From Verrucomicrobiales bacterium (lineage in GTDB: Bacteria; Verrucomicrobiota; Verrucomicrobiia; Verrucomicrobiales; DEV007): a DNA stretch of 64,000 nt. The notes under the pieces are model-generated. The model made no database searches and was not told the origin of the DNA. It was given only the letters and a program-made list of their open reading frames with translations. Made by a program: the position numbers and the translations under genes. Within the stretch, counting starts at the first letter, position 1. Each line of letters begins with the position of its first letter. Positions 40,159 through 50,837 of this stretch are shown one piece after another. The stretch covers positions 1 through 64,000 of the forward strand of contig JAEUHI010000041.1 of assembly GCA_016795385.1 (NCBI GenBank). Reading direction: 5' to 3'.

Positions 40159-41784
40159 TCACGCCACCGGGCACTGGTTGATCGCCTTGAAGAAATCGTT
40201 GCCCTTGTTGTCCACGAGAATGAAGGCGGGGAATTTCTCCACTTCGATCTTCCAGACCGCCTCCATGCCGAGTTCGGCGAAGTCGAGGACCTCGACCTTC
40301 TTGATGTGGTTCTGCGCGAGGATCGCGGCAGGACCTCCGATCGAGCCCAGATAAAAGCCCCCGTGTTTCTTGCAGGCGTCGGTGACCTGCTGGCTACGGT
40401 TGCCCTTCGCGATCATCACCATCGAGGCTCCCTTGGACTGGAACAGATCGACGTAGGGATCCATCCGCCCCGCCGTGGTCGGGCCGAAAGATCCGCTCGG
40501 CATGCCTTCGGGGGTTTTGGCGGGACCAGCGTAATAGACGGGGAAATCCTTGAAATACTGGGGCAGTTCTTCGCCCCGTTCCACCATCTCGCGGAGCTTT
40601 GCATGGGCGATGTCGCGGGCCACAATGATCGTGCCGGTGAGCTCGAGGGCGGTGGTGACGGGATACTTCGAGAGGGTCTTCAGCGTCTCGGCCATTCCGA
40701 GATTCAAATCGACCGGCACGCCGTGGAACTGGTGGTCACGCCACTTCTCCGGGATGTATTGGCCGGGATTGGTCTCGAGCTGCTCGAGAAAGACCCCATC
40801 CTTCGTGATCTTGGCCTTGGCCTGACGGTCCGCCGAGCAACTCACTCCGAGTCCGACAGGACAACTCGCGCCATGGCGCGGCAGGCGGATCACCCGCACA
40901 TCAAGGGCGAAGAACTTGCCGCCGAATTGGGCACCGATCCCGATCTCGCGCGCTTTCGCGAGGAGGGTCTTTTCCATCTCGAGATCCCGGAAGGCCTGGG
41001 CCTTTTCGCTGCCTTCGGTGGGGAGGGCATCGAGGTAGCGGGTCGAGGCGAGTTTCACCGTTTTCAGGGTCGCCTCGGCGCTGGTGCCGCCGACGACAAA
41101 GGCGAGGTGATAGGGAGGACAGGCCGAGGTGCCGATCGAGCGCATCTTCTCGATCGCCCAAGGCACGAAGCGGTCTTCGGAAAGGAGCGCCTTGGTCTCC
41201 TGATAGAGGAAGGTCTTGTTGGCTGATCCCCCGCCCTTGGTGATGAAAAGCAATTCATACTCCGCCCCATCCGCCGCGAAGAGATCGATCTGCGCGGGCA
41301 GGTTGTTGCGGGTGTTCTTCTCATCAAAGAGGGTCAAGGGAGCGAGCTGGGAGTATCGGAGATTCTCCTCCTGGAAGGTTTTCCAGATGCCGGCGGCGAG
41401 AGCCTCCTCGTCATGACCACCGGTCCAGACCTGCTGGCCCTTCTTGCCGACGACGATGGCAGTGCCGGTATCCTGACACATCGGCAAAATGCCGCGGGCC
41501 GCGATCTCCGCGTTGCGCAGGAGGGTGAGGGCGACGAGCCGGTCGTTGTCGGTCGCCTCGGGATCATCGAGGATGGCGGCGACCTGCTTCAGGTGCGAGG
41601 GACGCAGCATGAAGGAGATGTCTTTAAGCGCCTCGTTCGCGAGACGGGTGAGCGCCTCGGGCGAGACCTTGAGGACCTCCTTTCCTTCGAATTCCGTGAC
41701 GGAGACGCCCTCGGTGGTGACGAGGCGGTAGGTGGTGGTATCAGGGCCGAGGGGAAAGGGTTTGTGGTAGGAGAAATCGCTCAT
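40159..41784 (-). CDS. Fumarate hydratase, class I (iron-sulfur)
   Basis: A 541-residue single-chain class I fumarase converting fumarate and malate in the TCA cycle. The three cysteines that hold the 4Fe-4S cluster are visible: PMCQDTGTA (Cys103), [12 protein letters not shown] (about 222) and [12 protein letters not shown] (about 308). The C-terminal beta domain contains [26 protein letters not shown] and [13 protein letters not shown]. The start MSDFSYHKP agrees with the family; the frame is open further upstream but without similarity. It is the first gene of a pair with the alcohol dehydrogenase and is divergent from the ABC permease. Identification is firm. Confidence 0.95.
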   Translation of the reverse strand: MSDFSYHKPFPLGPDTTTYRLVTTEGVSVTEFEGKEVLKVSPEALTRLANEALKDISFMLRPSHLKQVAAILDDPEATDNDRLVALTLLRNAEIAARGILPMCQDTGTAIVVGKKGQQVWTGGHDEEALAAGIWKTFQEENLRYSQLAPLTLFDEKNTRNNLPAQIDLFAADGAEYELLFITKGGGSANKTFLYQETKALLSEDRFVPWAIEKMRSIGTSACPPYHLAFVVGGTSAEATLKTVKLASTRYLDALPTEGSEKAQAFRDLEMEKTLLAKAREIGIGAQFGGKFFALDVRVIRLPRHGASCPVGLGVSCSADRQAKAKITKDGVFLEQLETNPGQYIPEKWRDHQFHGVPVDLNLGMAETLKTLSKYPVTTALELTGTIIVARDIAHAKLREMVERGEELPQYFKDFPVYYAGPAKTPEGMPSGSFGPTTAGRMDPYVDLFQSKGASMVMIAKGNRSQQVTDACKKHGGFYLGSIGGPAAILAQNHIKKVEVLDFAELGMEAVWKIEVEKFPAFILVDNKGNDFFKAINQCPVA

Positions 41785-41921
41785 AAAAAGGACAAGACGG
41801 GGCGGAAAGAAAGCATTCCACCGTCCGTCCGGGATTGCAAATGCGGGACGGGGATAGGACATGGCCCTTGCATTCCGGCCGATCCCGCGCTCCTTCCTTT
41901 CACCGCCACGTCCGCTCTCCG

Positions 41922-43616
41922 ATGTCCCGTCCTCTCGCCATCGCCATCTACGCGCTGACCGCGGCGTTTTTCGCCTGCTTCTTCGTGTATCCGATCTGGC
42001 ACACGGTGCGCGAGGCTTTCCTCACGCCGGAGGGCGGAGTCACCTTCGCCTATGTGGCGGAGCTCTTCCGCAATCCGATCTACCTCGAAGGGCTCGTGAA
42101 TTCGTTCTGGATGGGACTCTTCACGACGATCCTCGCGATCCTCATCGCCCTGCCTCTCGCCCTCGTGAATCATGCCTGGAAGTTCCCGGGACGCGAACTT
42201 CTCAATGCCCTCGTCCTCGTGCCGCTGATCCTCCCTCCCTTCGTCGGAGCGCTGGGAATCCGTCAGTTCCTGGGTCAGGCGGGCGTCTTCAATGCCTTCC
42301 TCATCGATCTCGGCCTCATGGACGCGTCGGCGCCCTACGACTGGCTCGGCGAAGGACGACTCGTCGGGATCGTCCTGATGAACGCTCTGCACCTCTATCC
42401 GATCGCCTACCTGAATCTCTCGGCCGCCCTCGCCAACCTCGATCCGGCGCTCGAGGAAGCGGCGGAAAATCTCGGTTGCCACGGCTGGCGGCGTTTTGTC
42501 CGGGTCACCCTGCCCCTGATCCGTCCGGGCCTCTTCGCGGGAGGCACGATCATCTTCATCTGGGCCTTCACCGAACTGGGAGTGCCCCTCGTCTTCGATT
42601 TCGACCGGGTCACCTCGGTGCAGATCTTCGAGGGGATCAAGGATCTCAGCGGCAATCCCTTCCCCTACGCCCTCGTCGTCGTGATGCTGGTGGCGACGAC
42701 GCTCTTCTATCTGCTGGGCAAACTTTTCTTTGGCCGCGACAATTTCGCCGGATCGGGCCGGGCCTCGACGGGGCGGACGCTGCGACCGGCCTCGCGCGGG
42801 ATGGCGGCACTCTCGATTGGACTGTTCTCCGCGATCACCGCGATCGCGATCCTGCCGCATCTCGGTGTCGTCCTCCTTTCGCTGTCGAATGATTGGTATG
42901 GCACGATCCTGCCGACCGCCCTGACAGGACAACACTACACCGACGCTCTCGGCCATCCCCTCACCCTCTCCTCGATCGGGAATTCGCTGAAATACGCCTC
43001 GCTCGCGACCCTGCTCGATCTCGTCCTCGGCATCGGTATTGCCTACGTCGTGGTGCGGACGAAGCTGGCGGGGCGCGAGCTGCTCGATGCGATGGCGATG
43101 CTGCCGCTCGCGGTGCCGGGCCTCGTCCTCGCCTTCGGATATCTCGCGATGACCCGTGAGGGACAAGCCTTCGACTTCCTCATCCGGGCGGAAGATCCGC
43201 TGCTGATCCTCGTGATCGCCTACGCGGTGCGGCGTCTGCCCTACGTGGTGCGCTCCGCCGCGGCCGGTTTCCAACAGACCAGCGTCAGCCTCGAGGAAGC
43301 CGCGCAAAACCTCGGCTGTCCGCCTCTCAAGGCGATGCGTCGCATCACCCTACCCCTGATCTCGGCGAATCTCATCGCGGGATGCCTCCTCGCCTTTTCC
43401 TTCGCGATGCTGGAGGTCTCCGACTCGCTCATCCTCGCCGAGCAACAGCAGCATTTCCCCATCACCAAGGCGATCTACGCTCTCGTCACCTCACTTGGCA
43501 CAGGGCCCAACCTTGCCTCGGCTCTCGGGGTCTGGGCAATGGTCTTTCTCGCCGTGACCATCGTCGGAGCCGGGTTGATCCTCGGGAAAAAGCTCGGGGC
43601 CCTCTTCCGCGTTTGA
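41922..43616 (+). CDS. Double-domain ABC permease (ferric iron FbpB/SfuB type)
   Basis: A 564-residue inner-membrane protein made of two fused permease units of about six helices each. Both carry the EAA loop that docks the ATPase: [17 protein letters not shown] in the first half and [19 protein letters not shown] in the second. This duplicated layout is typical of Fe(3+) importers and related thiamine or spermidine systems. No binding protein or ATPase gene is adjacent, so its partners must be encoded elsewhere. It begins at an ATG 40 nt after the last leader purine run; the upstream frame has no membrane character. The transported substrate is inferred from layout only. Confidence 0.87.
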   Translation: MSRPLAIAIYALTAAFFACFFVYPIWHTVREAFLTPEGGVTFAYVAELFRNPIYLEGLVNSFWMGLFTTILAILIALPLALVNHAWKFPGRELLNALVLVPLILPPFVGALGIRQFLGQAGVFNAFLIDLGLMDASAPYDWLGEGRLVGIVLMNALHLYPIAYLNLSAALANLDPALEEAAENLGCHGWRRFVRVTLPLIRPGLFAGGTIIFIWAFTELGVPLVFDFDRVTSVQIFEGIKDLSGNPFPYALVVVMLVATTLFYLLGKLFFGRDNFAGSGRASTGRTLRPASRGMAALSIGLFSAITAIAILPHLGVVLLSLSNDWYGTILPTALTGQHYTDALGHPLTLSSIGNSLKYASLATLLDLVLGIGIAYVVVRTKLAGRELLDAMAMLPLAVPGLVLAFGYLAMTREGQAFDFLIRAEDPLLILVIAYAVRRLPYVVRSAAAGFQQTSVSLEEAAQNLGCPPLKAMRRITLPLISANLIAGCLLAFSFAMLEVSDSLILAEQQQHFPITKAIYALVTSLGTGPNLASALGVWAMVFLAVTIVGAGLILGKKLGALFRV

Positions 43617-43622
43617 AGCGAT

Positions 43623-44099
43623 TCACATCCCCAGTCCCGTCTGCGGGGTGGTGAAGGCATTCTCGATCACCTGAATCTTCGGGGCCTTCCCCTGGTGCAG
43701 AAGCACCTCGATGATGTCGAACCGGAACAGCACCTCGGGGTAGTTCAGCTCGCGCAGCCATCCATTCGCGCCGCGGATGACGAGCTTCTCCTTCGCCCGA
43801 TCGACGACCTTCGAGGGATCGCCGAATTCGCCCCGGGTGCGCGACTTCACCTCGCCGAAGACGAGGGTGTCGCCCTCGCGATAGACGATATCGACCTCGC
43901 CACCACCTTTCGGACGGTAGTTGTGATAGAGCACCTTGCGACCCGTGCGCCAGAGATACTTCGCGGCAAGACGTTCGCCGGTGCAGCCGACGAGGGCATT
44001 CCAGGGCCCAGGATCGAACGAATCGCGGGGCGGAAGATCCACGGGGCGATCGAGTTCCCGATCAATCCACCAATACCACGCCTGGACGATCGGTCTCAC
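43623..44099 (-). CDS. UPF0102/YraN family endonuclease-like protein
   Basis: A 158-residue protein of the YraN family, a Holliday-junction-resolvase/PD-(D/E)XK fold. NALVGCTGERLAAKYL holds the GExxA motif. GEVDIVYREGDTLVFGEVKSR carries the D...E-x-K catalytic-type residues. The family role is uncertain; some link it to DNA processing or cell division. It is read from GTG that overlaps the RNase HII stop (GTGA), so the two are translationally coupled, the order often seen in bacteria. The N-terminal tryptophan-rich start (QAWYWWIDRELD) is an extra not found in all members. Confidence 0.85.
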   Translation of the reverse strand: MRPIVQAWYWWIDRELDRPVDLPPRDSFDPGPWNALVGCTGERLAAKYLWRTGRKVLYHNYRPKGGGEVDIVYREGDTLVFGEVKSRTRGEFGDPSKVVDRAKEKLVIRGANGWLRELNYPEVLFRFDIIEVLLHQGKAPKIQVIENAFTTPQTGLGM

Positions 44100-44719
44100 T
44101 GGATGCCGAAATCGAGTTCCAACTGGGACACGGGCGCAAAGCTGCGGCGGTGCAGCGGGCAAGCCCCGAGTCGGCGCAAGGCTTCCAGGTGACCAGCGGT
44201 CCCGTAACCCTTGTGCTGTTCGAATCCGTAGCCGGGATATCGCGCGGCGCATTCGATCATGCGGCGGTCGCGCTGCACCTTCGCAATGATACTGGCCGCC
44301 GCGATGGAGAGGGAGAGACTGTCGCCTTTGACGATCGCCCGATGCTCTCCAGGGAAGGATTTGACGGGCAGCCCATCGATGAGCGCGAGGTCCGCCCGTG
44401 GAGACAGAAGCTCGAAAGCCCTCGCCATCGCGAGATGCGTCGCCCGGAGGATGTTGATCCGGTCGATCTCCTCGACCTCGACGTGGACGCAGGCCCAGAC
44501 GATGCGGGGATCGCCCGTGATCTCTTCATAGAGCGTGTCACGGCGTTTCTCGCTGAGCTGCTTCGAGTCATTCAGCAAGGGATGCTCGTAATCCTCTGGC
44601 AAGATCACCGCCGCCGTCGTGACCGGACCGGCAAGGGGTCCGCGCCCCGCCTCATCGATCCCGGCGATCCGCAGGTATCCCTCGGCCCGCCAGAGTCGTT
44701 CGTGGGAGAGATCCGGCAT
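44096..44719 (-). CDS. rnhB: Ribonuclease HII
   Basis: A 207-residue enzyme nicking RNA in RNA-DNA hybrids and at single ribonucleotides. RIAGIDEAGRGPLAGPV holds the first two catalytic acids, LALIDGLPVK the third Asp, and IAAASIIAKVQRDR and GYGTAGHLEALRRLG the remaining conserved blocks. It overlaps the YraN gene by 4 nt and follows the LOG gene by 11 nt, so LOG, rnhB and yraN probably form one operon on the minus strand. Start and length are normal. Confidence 0.95.
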   Translation of the reverse strand: MPDLSHERLWRAEGYLRIAGIDEAGRGPLAGPVTTAAVILPEDYEHPLLNDSKQLSEKRRDTLYEEITGDPRIVWACVHVEVEEIDRINILRATHLAMARAFELLSPRADLALIDGLPVKSFPGEHRAIVKGDSLSLSIAAASIIAKVQRDRRMIECAARYPGYGFEQHKGYGTAGHLEALRRLGACPLHRRSFAPVSQLELDFGIQ

Positions 44720-44730
44720 GGGAAAGACGC

Positions 44731-45828
44731 TCAGTTTTCGTTGAGGCAGTCGATGAGCTGACGGAAGCGGCCCGAGAGACCCCGCTTTTTCGTGCAGATG
44801 AGGCGCGGTAAATCGTGCAGATGCGGCTCGTCCTCATCCTCGGCGGGCAGGGCCTCGCTCGTGTGATAGGCCCCCTCCTCGATCAGATCGATGAACTCGG
44901 CGTTCAAGAGCCCGAGCAACTCGGGCGTCACGGGACGCTGCAAACGAATCACGAGCCGTTTTCCCACATACCGGTAACTGTGGAAGTTGCGATAGAATTT
45001 CACGATTTCCTCAACGGCAAAGTCCAGATCATCGGTGACCTTGAAGAGATGGAAATCGTCGTCGGAGATCAGCCCGAGACGGTGGAGGTGATCTTTCACA
45101 AAGCGGAACCAGGTCTTCCAATAGGTCCCGCCCTTGGCATCGATCAGGACGATGGGCACGACCTGGGCTTTTCCGGTCTGGATGAGGGTGAGCACTTCGA
45201 ACAGCTCGTCCATCGTCCCGAAGCCGCCGGGAAAGGCGGCGATGGCATCGCTCTCCTTCACGAAGGCGAGCTTGCGGGTGAAGAAGTAATTGAAATTGAT
45301 CAGCTTCTCATCGCCGTGGATGTGGGGATTGGCGCTCTGCTCGAAGGGCAGCTTGATGTTCAGACCAAAACTCCCGTCACGGCCTGCGCCTTCCTGTGCG
45401 GCCTCCATGATGCCGGGGCCCGCGCCCGTGATCGTCATGAAACCCGCGTCACGCATCATTTTGGCAAACGCGACCGCCGCCTTGAATTCGGGCTCGCTCG
45501 GTTTCGTGCGGGCGCTCCCGAAGATGGAGAGCTTGCGTTCGTCCTCGTAGGGACCGAACACGAGGCTGGCCCGGCGCATTTCCTTGAGAGAGCGGCTGTA
45601 GAGCTTCATGTCGCCCTCGGCGAGGCAATCACGACCCATCTTCAGCGCGGTGACGATCATCTCCCGCACGAGACCGTTCGCCCGGCCGCAGGCCCAGTCA
45701 TCAACGAGGTCCTTGATCCGGTCATCAAAGAGGGCATCGCCGGTGGTGCCGGGACTTCCCGGGAGTCCGAAGATACCTCCACCGGTGAAATCACGGGGGT
45801 CTTTGCGGAGATGGGCACGTTTGCTCAT
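44731..45828 (-). CDS. LOG-family (TIGR00730-like) protein, long form
   Basis: A 365-residue Rossmann-fold protein. The core (about 85-260) has LSIFGSARTKPSE, GFMTITGAGPGIMEAAQEGAG and the hallmark AFPGGFGTMDELFEVLTL (PGGxGTxxE), as in cytokinin-activating phosphoribohydrolases and nucleotide 5'-monophosphate hydrolases. It is about twice the usual length: N-terminal (about 1-80) and C-terminal (about 265-365) extensions are specific to this long subgroup, whose substrate is undefined. It starts the operon with rnhB and yraN. The name lysine decarboxylase used in older annotations is wrong for this family. Confidence 0.88.
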   Translation of the reverse strand: MSKRAHLRKDPRDFTGGGIFGLPGSPGTTGDALFDDRIKDLVDDWACGRANGLVREMIVTALKMGRDCLAEGDMKLYSRSLKEMRRASLVFGPYEDERKLSIFGSARTKPSEPEFKAAVAFAKMMRDAGFMTITGAGPGIMEAAQEGAGRDGSFGLNIKLPFEQSANPHIHGDEKLINFNYFFTRKLAFVKESDAIAAFPGGFGTMDELFEVLTLIQTGKAQVVPIVLIDAKGGTYWKTWFRFVKDHLHRLGLISDDDFHLFKVTDDLDFAVEEIVKFYRNFHSYRYVGKRLVIRLQRPVTPELLGLLNAEFIDLIEEGAYHTSEALPAEDEDEPHLHDLPRLICTKKRGLSGRFRQLIDCLNEN

Positions 45829-45972
45829 GTGGGGGCGAGGTTAGTGGAGGTTACGGGTTTGCTCAATCCCGGAACGACGTTTTTCGACCGCTTTTCAAGG
45901 GGACGGAATCGCCGGAAAAGATCAGAATTTCCCCTTTCGCGCCCCCGCAATCGGTTGTTCATTCCCCGCCCC

Positions 45973-47046
45973 ATGTCCATCCCCCTCGACGATCTTCGTA
46001 TTGCCAGCACCCGCCAGTTGATCCCTCCGGTCATCCTGATGGAAGAGTTGCCCGTCTCCCCGGCCGCCGAAGCGACCGTGGCCAAGGCGCGTGAGGAGGT
46101 GGCTGACATCCTCGGAGGAAAGGACGACCGCGTCCTCGCCATCGTGGGTCCCTGTTCGATCCACGATCCCAAGGCGGCTCTGGAATATGCCGACCGGCTC
46201 GCGGAATTGAAAGCCGAGGTCGCCGACGACGTGCTGCTCGTGATGCGCGTCTATTTTGAAAAACCCCGGACCACGGTGGGCTGGAAGGGACTCATCAACG
46301 ATCCGCACCTCGACGAGTCCTACGACATCAACGAAGGCCTCGCCATCGCCCGGAAGCTGCTCCTCCAGATTGCGGAGAAAGGTGTCGCGGCCGGCACGGA
46401 GTTTCTCGACACGATCAGCCCGCAATTCTACGCCGACCTCATCGCCTGGGGGGCGATCGGGGCCCGCACCACCGAGTGCCAGCTCCATCGCGAACTCGCC
46501 TCGGGCCTGAGCATGCCGGTCGGATTCAAGAACGGCACGAGCGGGAATTTCCAGATCGCGATCGACGCGATCCAGGCCGCGGAGAAACCCCACCGTTTTC
46601 TGTCCGTGACGAAGGCCGGGGACAGCGCCATCATTTCCACGCGTGGCAACGAGACCTGCCACATCATTCTCCGCGGCGGCAGCGCCGTCGGCACCAACTA
46701 CGATCACGAAAGCATCCGCGAAGTGCGCCGGGCGCTCGAGGCGAAGGGACTCGAGCCGGCCATCATGGTCGACTGCAGCCACGCCAACAGCGAAAAGGAT
46801 TACCGCAACCAGCCCAAAGTCTGTGCCTCGCTCTGCCAGCAGATCTCCGGCGGCGACTCGTCGATCCGGGCGATCATGATCGAAAGCCATCTCAAGGAAG
46901 GCGCCCAGAAGATCGACTCCGACCTCTCGAAGCTCGAGTACGGCGTCAGCGTCACCGATTCCTGCGTCGGCTGGGAGACCACCGTCGAGATGGTGAAGGA
47001 ACTCGCCACCGCCGTGCGCAAGCGCCGCGCCACCTTCCTCGCCTGA
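45973..47046 (+). CDS. 3-deoxy-7-phosphoheptulonate synthase (AroG-type DAHP synthase)
   Basis: A 357-residue type I alpha DAHP synthase joining phosphoenolpyruvate and erythrose-4-phosphate at the entry of the shikimate pathway. Features: LAIVGPCSIHDPKAALEYA, MRVYFEKPRTTVGWKGLIND, GARTTECQLHRELASGL, GFKNGTSGNFQIAIDAIQAA and MVDCSHANSEKDY (metal ligands and phosphate contacts). The start MSIPLDDLRI matches enterobacterial homologues. The N-terminal extension that holds feedback inhibition by an aromatic amino acid is present, but which one cannot be told. Its stop abuts the convergent purT stop with no spacer, so transcription from both sides must overlap or terminate inside genes. Confidence 0.95.
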   Translation: MSIPLDDLRIASTRQLIPPVILMEELPVSPAAEATVAKAREEVADILGGKDDRVLAIVGPCSIHDPKAALEYADRLAELKAEVADDVLLVMRVYFEKPRTTVGWKGLINDPHLDESYDINEGLAIARKLLLQIAEKGVAAGTEFLDTISPQFYADLIAWGAIGARTTECQLHRELASGLSMPVGFKNGTSGNFQIAIDAIQAAEKPHRFLSVTKAGDSAIISTRGNETCHIILRGGSAVGTNYDHESIREVRRALEAKGLEPAIMVDCSHANSEKDYRNQPKVCASLCQQISGGDSSIRAIMIESHLKEGAQKIDSDLSKLEYGVSVTDSCVGWETTVEMVKELATAVRKRRATFLA

Positions 47047-48231
47047 TCAGAGGCTCACCTCGATCGCGGCACTCGCGGCGCGCGCCTTTTCCCGGGCCGC
47101 GTCGACGTCGTTCGCCCGGGCCAGCGCGACCCCCATGCGGCGTTTTCCGGCGACACGGGGTTTGCCGAAGAGGCGGATCTGGGTATCGGGCTCGGCCAAG
47201 GCCTTTTCGAGACCGCCGTAGGTGATCGCCTGCGACTCCCCTTCCACCAGCAGCACGGCCGAAGCCGAGGGCCCCTGCAAACGGATCTCCGGGATGGGCA
47301 GTCCGAGAATGGCGCGGGCATGCAGGGCGAACTGCGAGAGATCCTGCGAGATCATCGTGACCATCCCCGTGTCGTGGGGACGCGGTGAGACTTCCGAGAA
47401 GATGATCTCGTCGCCCTTCACAAACAGTTCAACGCCGAAAATGCCGCGCCCTCCGAGGGCTTCGGTGATGGCCCGGGCATACTCGCGGGACCGTTCCCGG
47501 GCAAGATCGCTCATCGGCTGCGGTTGCCAGCTTTCACGGTAGTCGCCGTCGATCTGGATGTGGCCGATCGGCTCGCAGAAGGAGGTCCCGCCGACATGAC
47601 GCACGGTCAACTGGGTGATCTCGTAGTCAAAATCGACGAATCCTTCCACGATCACCTTCCCCTTCCCGGCGCGACCGCCCTTCTGGGCGTAGTCCCAGGC
47701 GGCCTGGACGTCTTCGGGATGCTTCACCGTGCTCTGCCCTTTGCCGGAGGAGCTCATGATCGGCTTCACGACACAGGGCAAACCGATCTCGGCGACGGCG
47801 GCGTGGTATTCTTCCTCCGTCGCGGCAAAACGATAAGGCGAGGTCCGGAGGCCAAGTTCCTCCGCGGCGAGGCGGCGGATCCCTTCGCGGTTCATCGTCA
47901 ATTGCGTCGCCCGGGCCGTCGGGATGACCGTGGCAAGCCCCTCGGCCTCGATCGCCGCGAGCGTATCGGTGGCGATCGCTTCGACCTCGGGGACGATGAG
48001 ATGCGGGCGCTCGGTCTCGATCACCGTGCGCAGGGCCTCCCCATCGAGCATCGACACCACATGCGAGCGATCCGCCACCTGCATCGCCGGTGCGTTTTCG
48101 TAGCTGTCGACCGCGATGACCTCGACCCCGTAGCGCTGCAGCTCGATGACGACCTCTTTCCCGAGCTCGCCCGATCCACAAAGCATCACGCGCGTCGCGC
48201 CATCCGTGAAAGGTGTGCCTATGCTTGCCAT
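47047..48231 (-). CDS. purT: Formate-dependent GAR transformylase
   Basis: A 394-residue ATP-grasp enzyme of purine synthesis, formylating glycinamide ribonucleotide with formate and [22 protein letters not shown] opens the preATP-grasp domain; [15 protein letters not shown] is the nucleotide loop. [34 protein letters not shown] and [16 protein letters not shown] complete the active site. The chosen ATG (MASIGTPF) matches homologues; a GTG 9 nt earlier is the alternative. Convergent with the DAHP synthase gene and divergent from the exporter gene at 48297. Confidence 0.95.
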   Translation of the reverse strand: MASIGTPFTDGATRVMLCGSGELGKEVVIELQRYGVEVIAVDSYENAPAMQVADRSHVVSMLDGEALRTVIETERPHLIVPEVEAIATDTLAAIEAEGLATVIPTARATQLTMNREGIRRLAAEELGLRTSPYRFAATEEEYHAAVAEIGLPCVVKPIMSSSGKGQSTVKHPEDVQAAWDYAQKGGRAGKGKVIVEGFVDFDYEITQLTVRHVGGTSFCEPIGHIQIDGDYRESWQPQPMSDLARERSREYARAITEALGGRGIFGVELFVKGDEIIFSEVSPRPHDTGMVTMISQDLSQFALHARAILGLPIPEIRLQGPSASAVLLVEGESQAITYGGLEKALAEPDTQIRLFGKPRVAGKRRMGVALARANDVDAAREKARAASAAIEVSL

Positions 48232-48296
48232 GCGGGCCACCTTAGAGATAAAATGCGATTTCCAAAGGGAAAAATCGGATTCCCTCCCCCTCCCGC

Positions 48297-50039
48297 ATGT
48301 CGACCTTTTCCCAATGGCTCCTCCTCCTCCGCGTCCACTGGCGGATGCTGCGGGTGAAGGCCGCCGACGCCGCGGTGCGGTCGCGTCTCATGACCGCGAC
48401 GATCGCGACCTTTCTCATCGGCTACATGGGGGCCGCCTACTGGCTCTTCAGCGAGGGTCTCCGCTACATCGCCGCCCTCCCCGCTGCCGGAGCGCTTCTC
48501 GGCGACCGTCTCATCCACGTGCTGTTCTTCTGCTTCTTCATGATGCTGGTCTTCTCCGTGGCGGTGACCTCCTACATCTCGCTCTATCGCGCCCGCGACA
48601 CCAGATGGCTCCTCACCCTGCCCATCTCCCATCGTGCTCTGTTCTTGTGGAAATGCTCGGAGTCGGCGGCTTTTTCGAGCTGGGGTCTCGCCTTCATCCT
48701 CGCGCCCTTGCTCGTCGCTTTCGCCCGGATGCGGGATGTGCCGCCCGACTTTTTTCTGAAGACCGCGCTCGTCCTCTTGCTCTTCCTCATCGTCGCCAGC
48801 GCTCTCGGCGCGCTCCTCCTCCTCACCGCGGTGAGATGGCTGGATCGAAAACAGATTCTCGCAGGAGTCATCGTCATCGCGCTTCTGCTCGTCGGTTCCG
48901 CGATCCACACCGGCCTCAAGGACCAACGCATCGTCGAAGAGTCCGGGCTCGGTTCGGCTCTCACCTTCCAACGTGTCCTCCATCACACCGGCATCGCCGT
49001 GAACCGTGCCGTCCCGAGCACCTGGCTCGCCGGTTCGGTCGTCGATTGGACCCGGCCTTTCCGGCACACCACCTCCCTGCTTTATCCGACCCTGCTCGCC
49101 AGTCATTCCCTGTTCGCCGTGCTCCTTCTCATCATCGCAGGGGATCGATGGTTTTATCGATCGTGGAACTTGTCGCTCCAACATTCCGCCGTCTCGGCCC
49201 TGCGCCGCGACCGGAACCGGGTTTCCGACCGCGAACGACTCACCCGGCTCTACCCGCGCCCGTCCCCGCTCGCCCGGATGATCGGACGACCTCTCGCGGC
49301 GATCTCGCGAAAGGATTTCCTCACCTTTTTCCGCGAACCGGCCCAATGGGTGCAGTTCTCTGTGGTCTTCGGCCTGCTCGCCCTCTATTCAACGGGGCTC
49401 CGCAAGATGAACGGCGATCTTGGCCAGCCCCGCGATCTCTATCTCGTCGCCTTTTTAAATCTCTCGGTCTGCGCGCTCGCCCTTTCCACCCTGACGACCC
49501 GCTTCGTCTTCCCGCAGTTCAGCCTTGAGGGACGCCGTCTCTGGATCCTCGCGATGTCTCCCCTGAAACTGCCCTCGATTGTTTTGCAAAAATTTGTCAC
49601 CAGCACGCTCTGCAGCGGACTGATCGTCATCGGTATTCTCTTCATCGGCGGCTACAATCTGCGCCTTGGATTCGCCGACACGACCTTCTTTGCCGCCTCC
49701 ATCGCCCTGCTCGCGATCGGTCTCAACGGCCTCGCCGTCGGTCTCGGAGTGATCTTCCCGAATCTCCGCGAGTCCAACGCCGCCAAGATCGTGAGCGGCT
49801 TCGGAGGCACGTTTTGTCTCGTCGGAAGCTTCATCTACATCCTCACCTTCATCCTCCTGCTCGCCTGGCTGCGTTGGGATGTCTTCCGCGACAATGCCGT
49901 CGATCCCTTGTGGTATCTCGCGCCGACCGCCCGTTGGGGCATCGCCGCGATCCTCACTCTCACCCTCGTCGTCACCCTCACTCCGCTCTTTTTTTCTCAA
50001 AAGAAGCTGAAAAGACTGGAAATTCTAACCAATTCATAA
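48297..50039 (+). CDS. Putative ABC exporter membrane subunit (PF16949-like)
   Basis: A 580-residue polytopic membrane protein with about twelve hydrophobic helices in two groups separated by a basic cytosolic segment (about 300-345, [20 protein letters not shown]). The first group includes [19 protein letters not shown] and the family's R-A-R-D-T-x-x-L-L-x-L-P-I pattern after SYISLYR; the second contains [18 protein letters not shown]. These are traits of putative ABC-2-like exporters. The ATPase partner is not adjacent. Downstream lie two membrane-anchored coiled or basic proteins on the same strand. The exported substrate is unknown. Confidence 0.72.
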   Translation: MSTFSQWLLLLRVHWRMLRVKAADAAVRSRLMTATIATFLIGYMGAAYWLFSEGLRYIAALPAAGALLGDRLIHVLFFCFFMMLVFSVAVTSYISLYRARDTRWLLTLPISHRALFLWKCSESAAFSSWGLAFILAPLLVAFARMRDVPPDFFLKTALVLLLFLIVASALGALLLLTAVRWLDRKQILAGVIVIALLLVGSAIHTGLKDQRIVEESGLGSALTFQRVLHHTGIAVNRAVPSTWLAGSVVDWTRPFRHTTSLLYPTLLASHSLFAVLLLIIAGDRWFYRSWNLSLQHSAVSALRRDRNRVSDRERLTRLYPRPSPLARMIGRPLAAISRKDFLTFFREPAQWVQFSVVFGLLALYSTGLRKMNGDLGQPRDLYLVAFLNLSVCALALSTLTTRFVFPQFSLEGRRLWILAMSPLKLPSIVLQKFVTSTLCSGLIVIGILFIGGYNLRLGFADTTFFAASIALLAIGLNGLAVGLGVIFPNLRESNAAKIVSGFGGTFCLVGSFIYILTFILLLAWLRWDVFRDNAVDPLWYLAPTARWGIAAILTLTLVVTLTPLFFSQKKLKRLEILTNS

Positions 50040-50079
50040 TATTAATAGAGGTTAATTTTAACAATTCACCTCTCACACC

Positions 50080-50748
50080 ATGTCCGCAGCAGCCGAACTC
50101 AAACCTTTTTTCTTCGACGAAGACGGTGACCGGGATCTCGATCTCCAGTTCGATCCCCAGCAGTTCAAGGCCGTCACTCCCTACACCGACGACCTCGACG
50201 ACGAGTATCAGGCTGCCCAGGACAAGCTCCGCGAACTCCGCCAGCAGGAAGAGCAGATCAAACGTCAGGCCGCCGAACTGGAAGAACTCACCAAAAAAGA
50301 GCAGCTCTTCAAAACCGGCCGCACCGAAGTCTGCGAAGAGCTGAACCGCTACCTTTCCATCCTTGAGCGCGAGACCACCGAAGCCCAGCGCATCGCCGAG
50401 GACTGCCAGGCCGCCCACGAAAAGCTCGAGGCCCATCTCGCGAACATCAACGCCCTCCGTCCCGAACTCTGGAGCCGTGCCGACCGCAAGGCGGAACTCG
50501 CCCGCGCCCTCGGCTACATCGAATCGGCCGAAGACGAGATCGACAGTCTCCTCCCCATGATCAATTCCTTCGGGAAGAAAGGCGGCTTCTTCGGTGCGAA
50601 GGTCACCGCGATGCCCCGGCCGGCCGGATCCCCGAACTACGGCGGCGATCGTGGCGACTTCACCTATTGGTTGAAAAGCGGCTTTGCTTTCTCCCTGCCT
50701 TTTGTCGGCTTCGCCGTCATCGCCGTGATCTGCATCCTCTTTTTCTGA
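50080..50748 (+). CDS. Coiled-coil protein with C-terminal membrane anchor, unknown
   Basis: A 222-residue protein. An acidic N-terminus (FFFDEDGDRDLDLQFD) leads to a long helical coiled coil (about 42-150) rich in Glu, Gln and Leu heptads (KLRELRQQEEQIKRQAAELE). A Gly/Pro-rich linker precedes one C-terminal transmembrane helix (about 200-222, FVGFAVIAVICILFF). The anchor at the very end means the coiled coil faces the cytosol. No known family was recognised. It follows the exporter gene by 40 nt, an AT-rich gap, and precedes another tail-anchored protein gene, so the three could belong together. Confidence 0.6.
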   Translation: MSAAAELKPFFFDEDGDRDLDLQFDPQQFKAVTPYTDDLDDEYQAAQDKLRELRQQEEQIKRQAAELEELTKKEQLFKTGRTEVCEELNRYLSILERETTEAQRIAEDCQAAHEKLEAHLANINALRPELWSRADRKAELARALGYIESAEDEIDSLLPMINSFGKKGGFFGAKVTAMPRPAGSPNYGGDRGDFTYWLKSGFAFSLPFVGFAVIAVICILFF

Positions 50749-50837
50749 GGATCTTCCGATCCACGTCCGCCTGCCCGGGCATGTCCCATCCCGGGTGAAC
50801 CGTCGTTTTTTCTCTGCGCAGCCCAGCCCTCTCTGAA

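Noticed and set aside
41781-43307. 508-codon minus-strand frame opposite the double-domain ABC permease
   Set aside because: The translation is almost only charged residues (E, R, D, G), a typical antisense shadow; the plus-strand protein has two EAA loops and clear helices.
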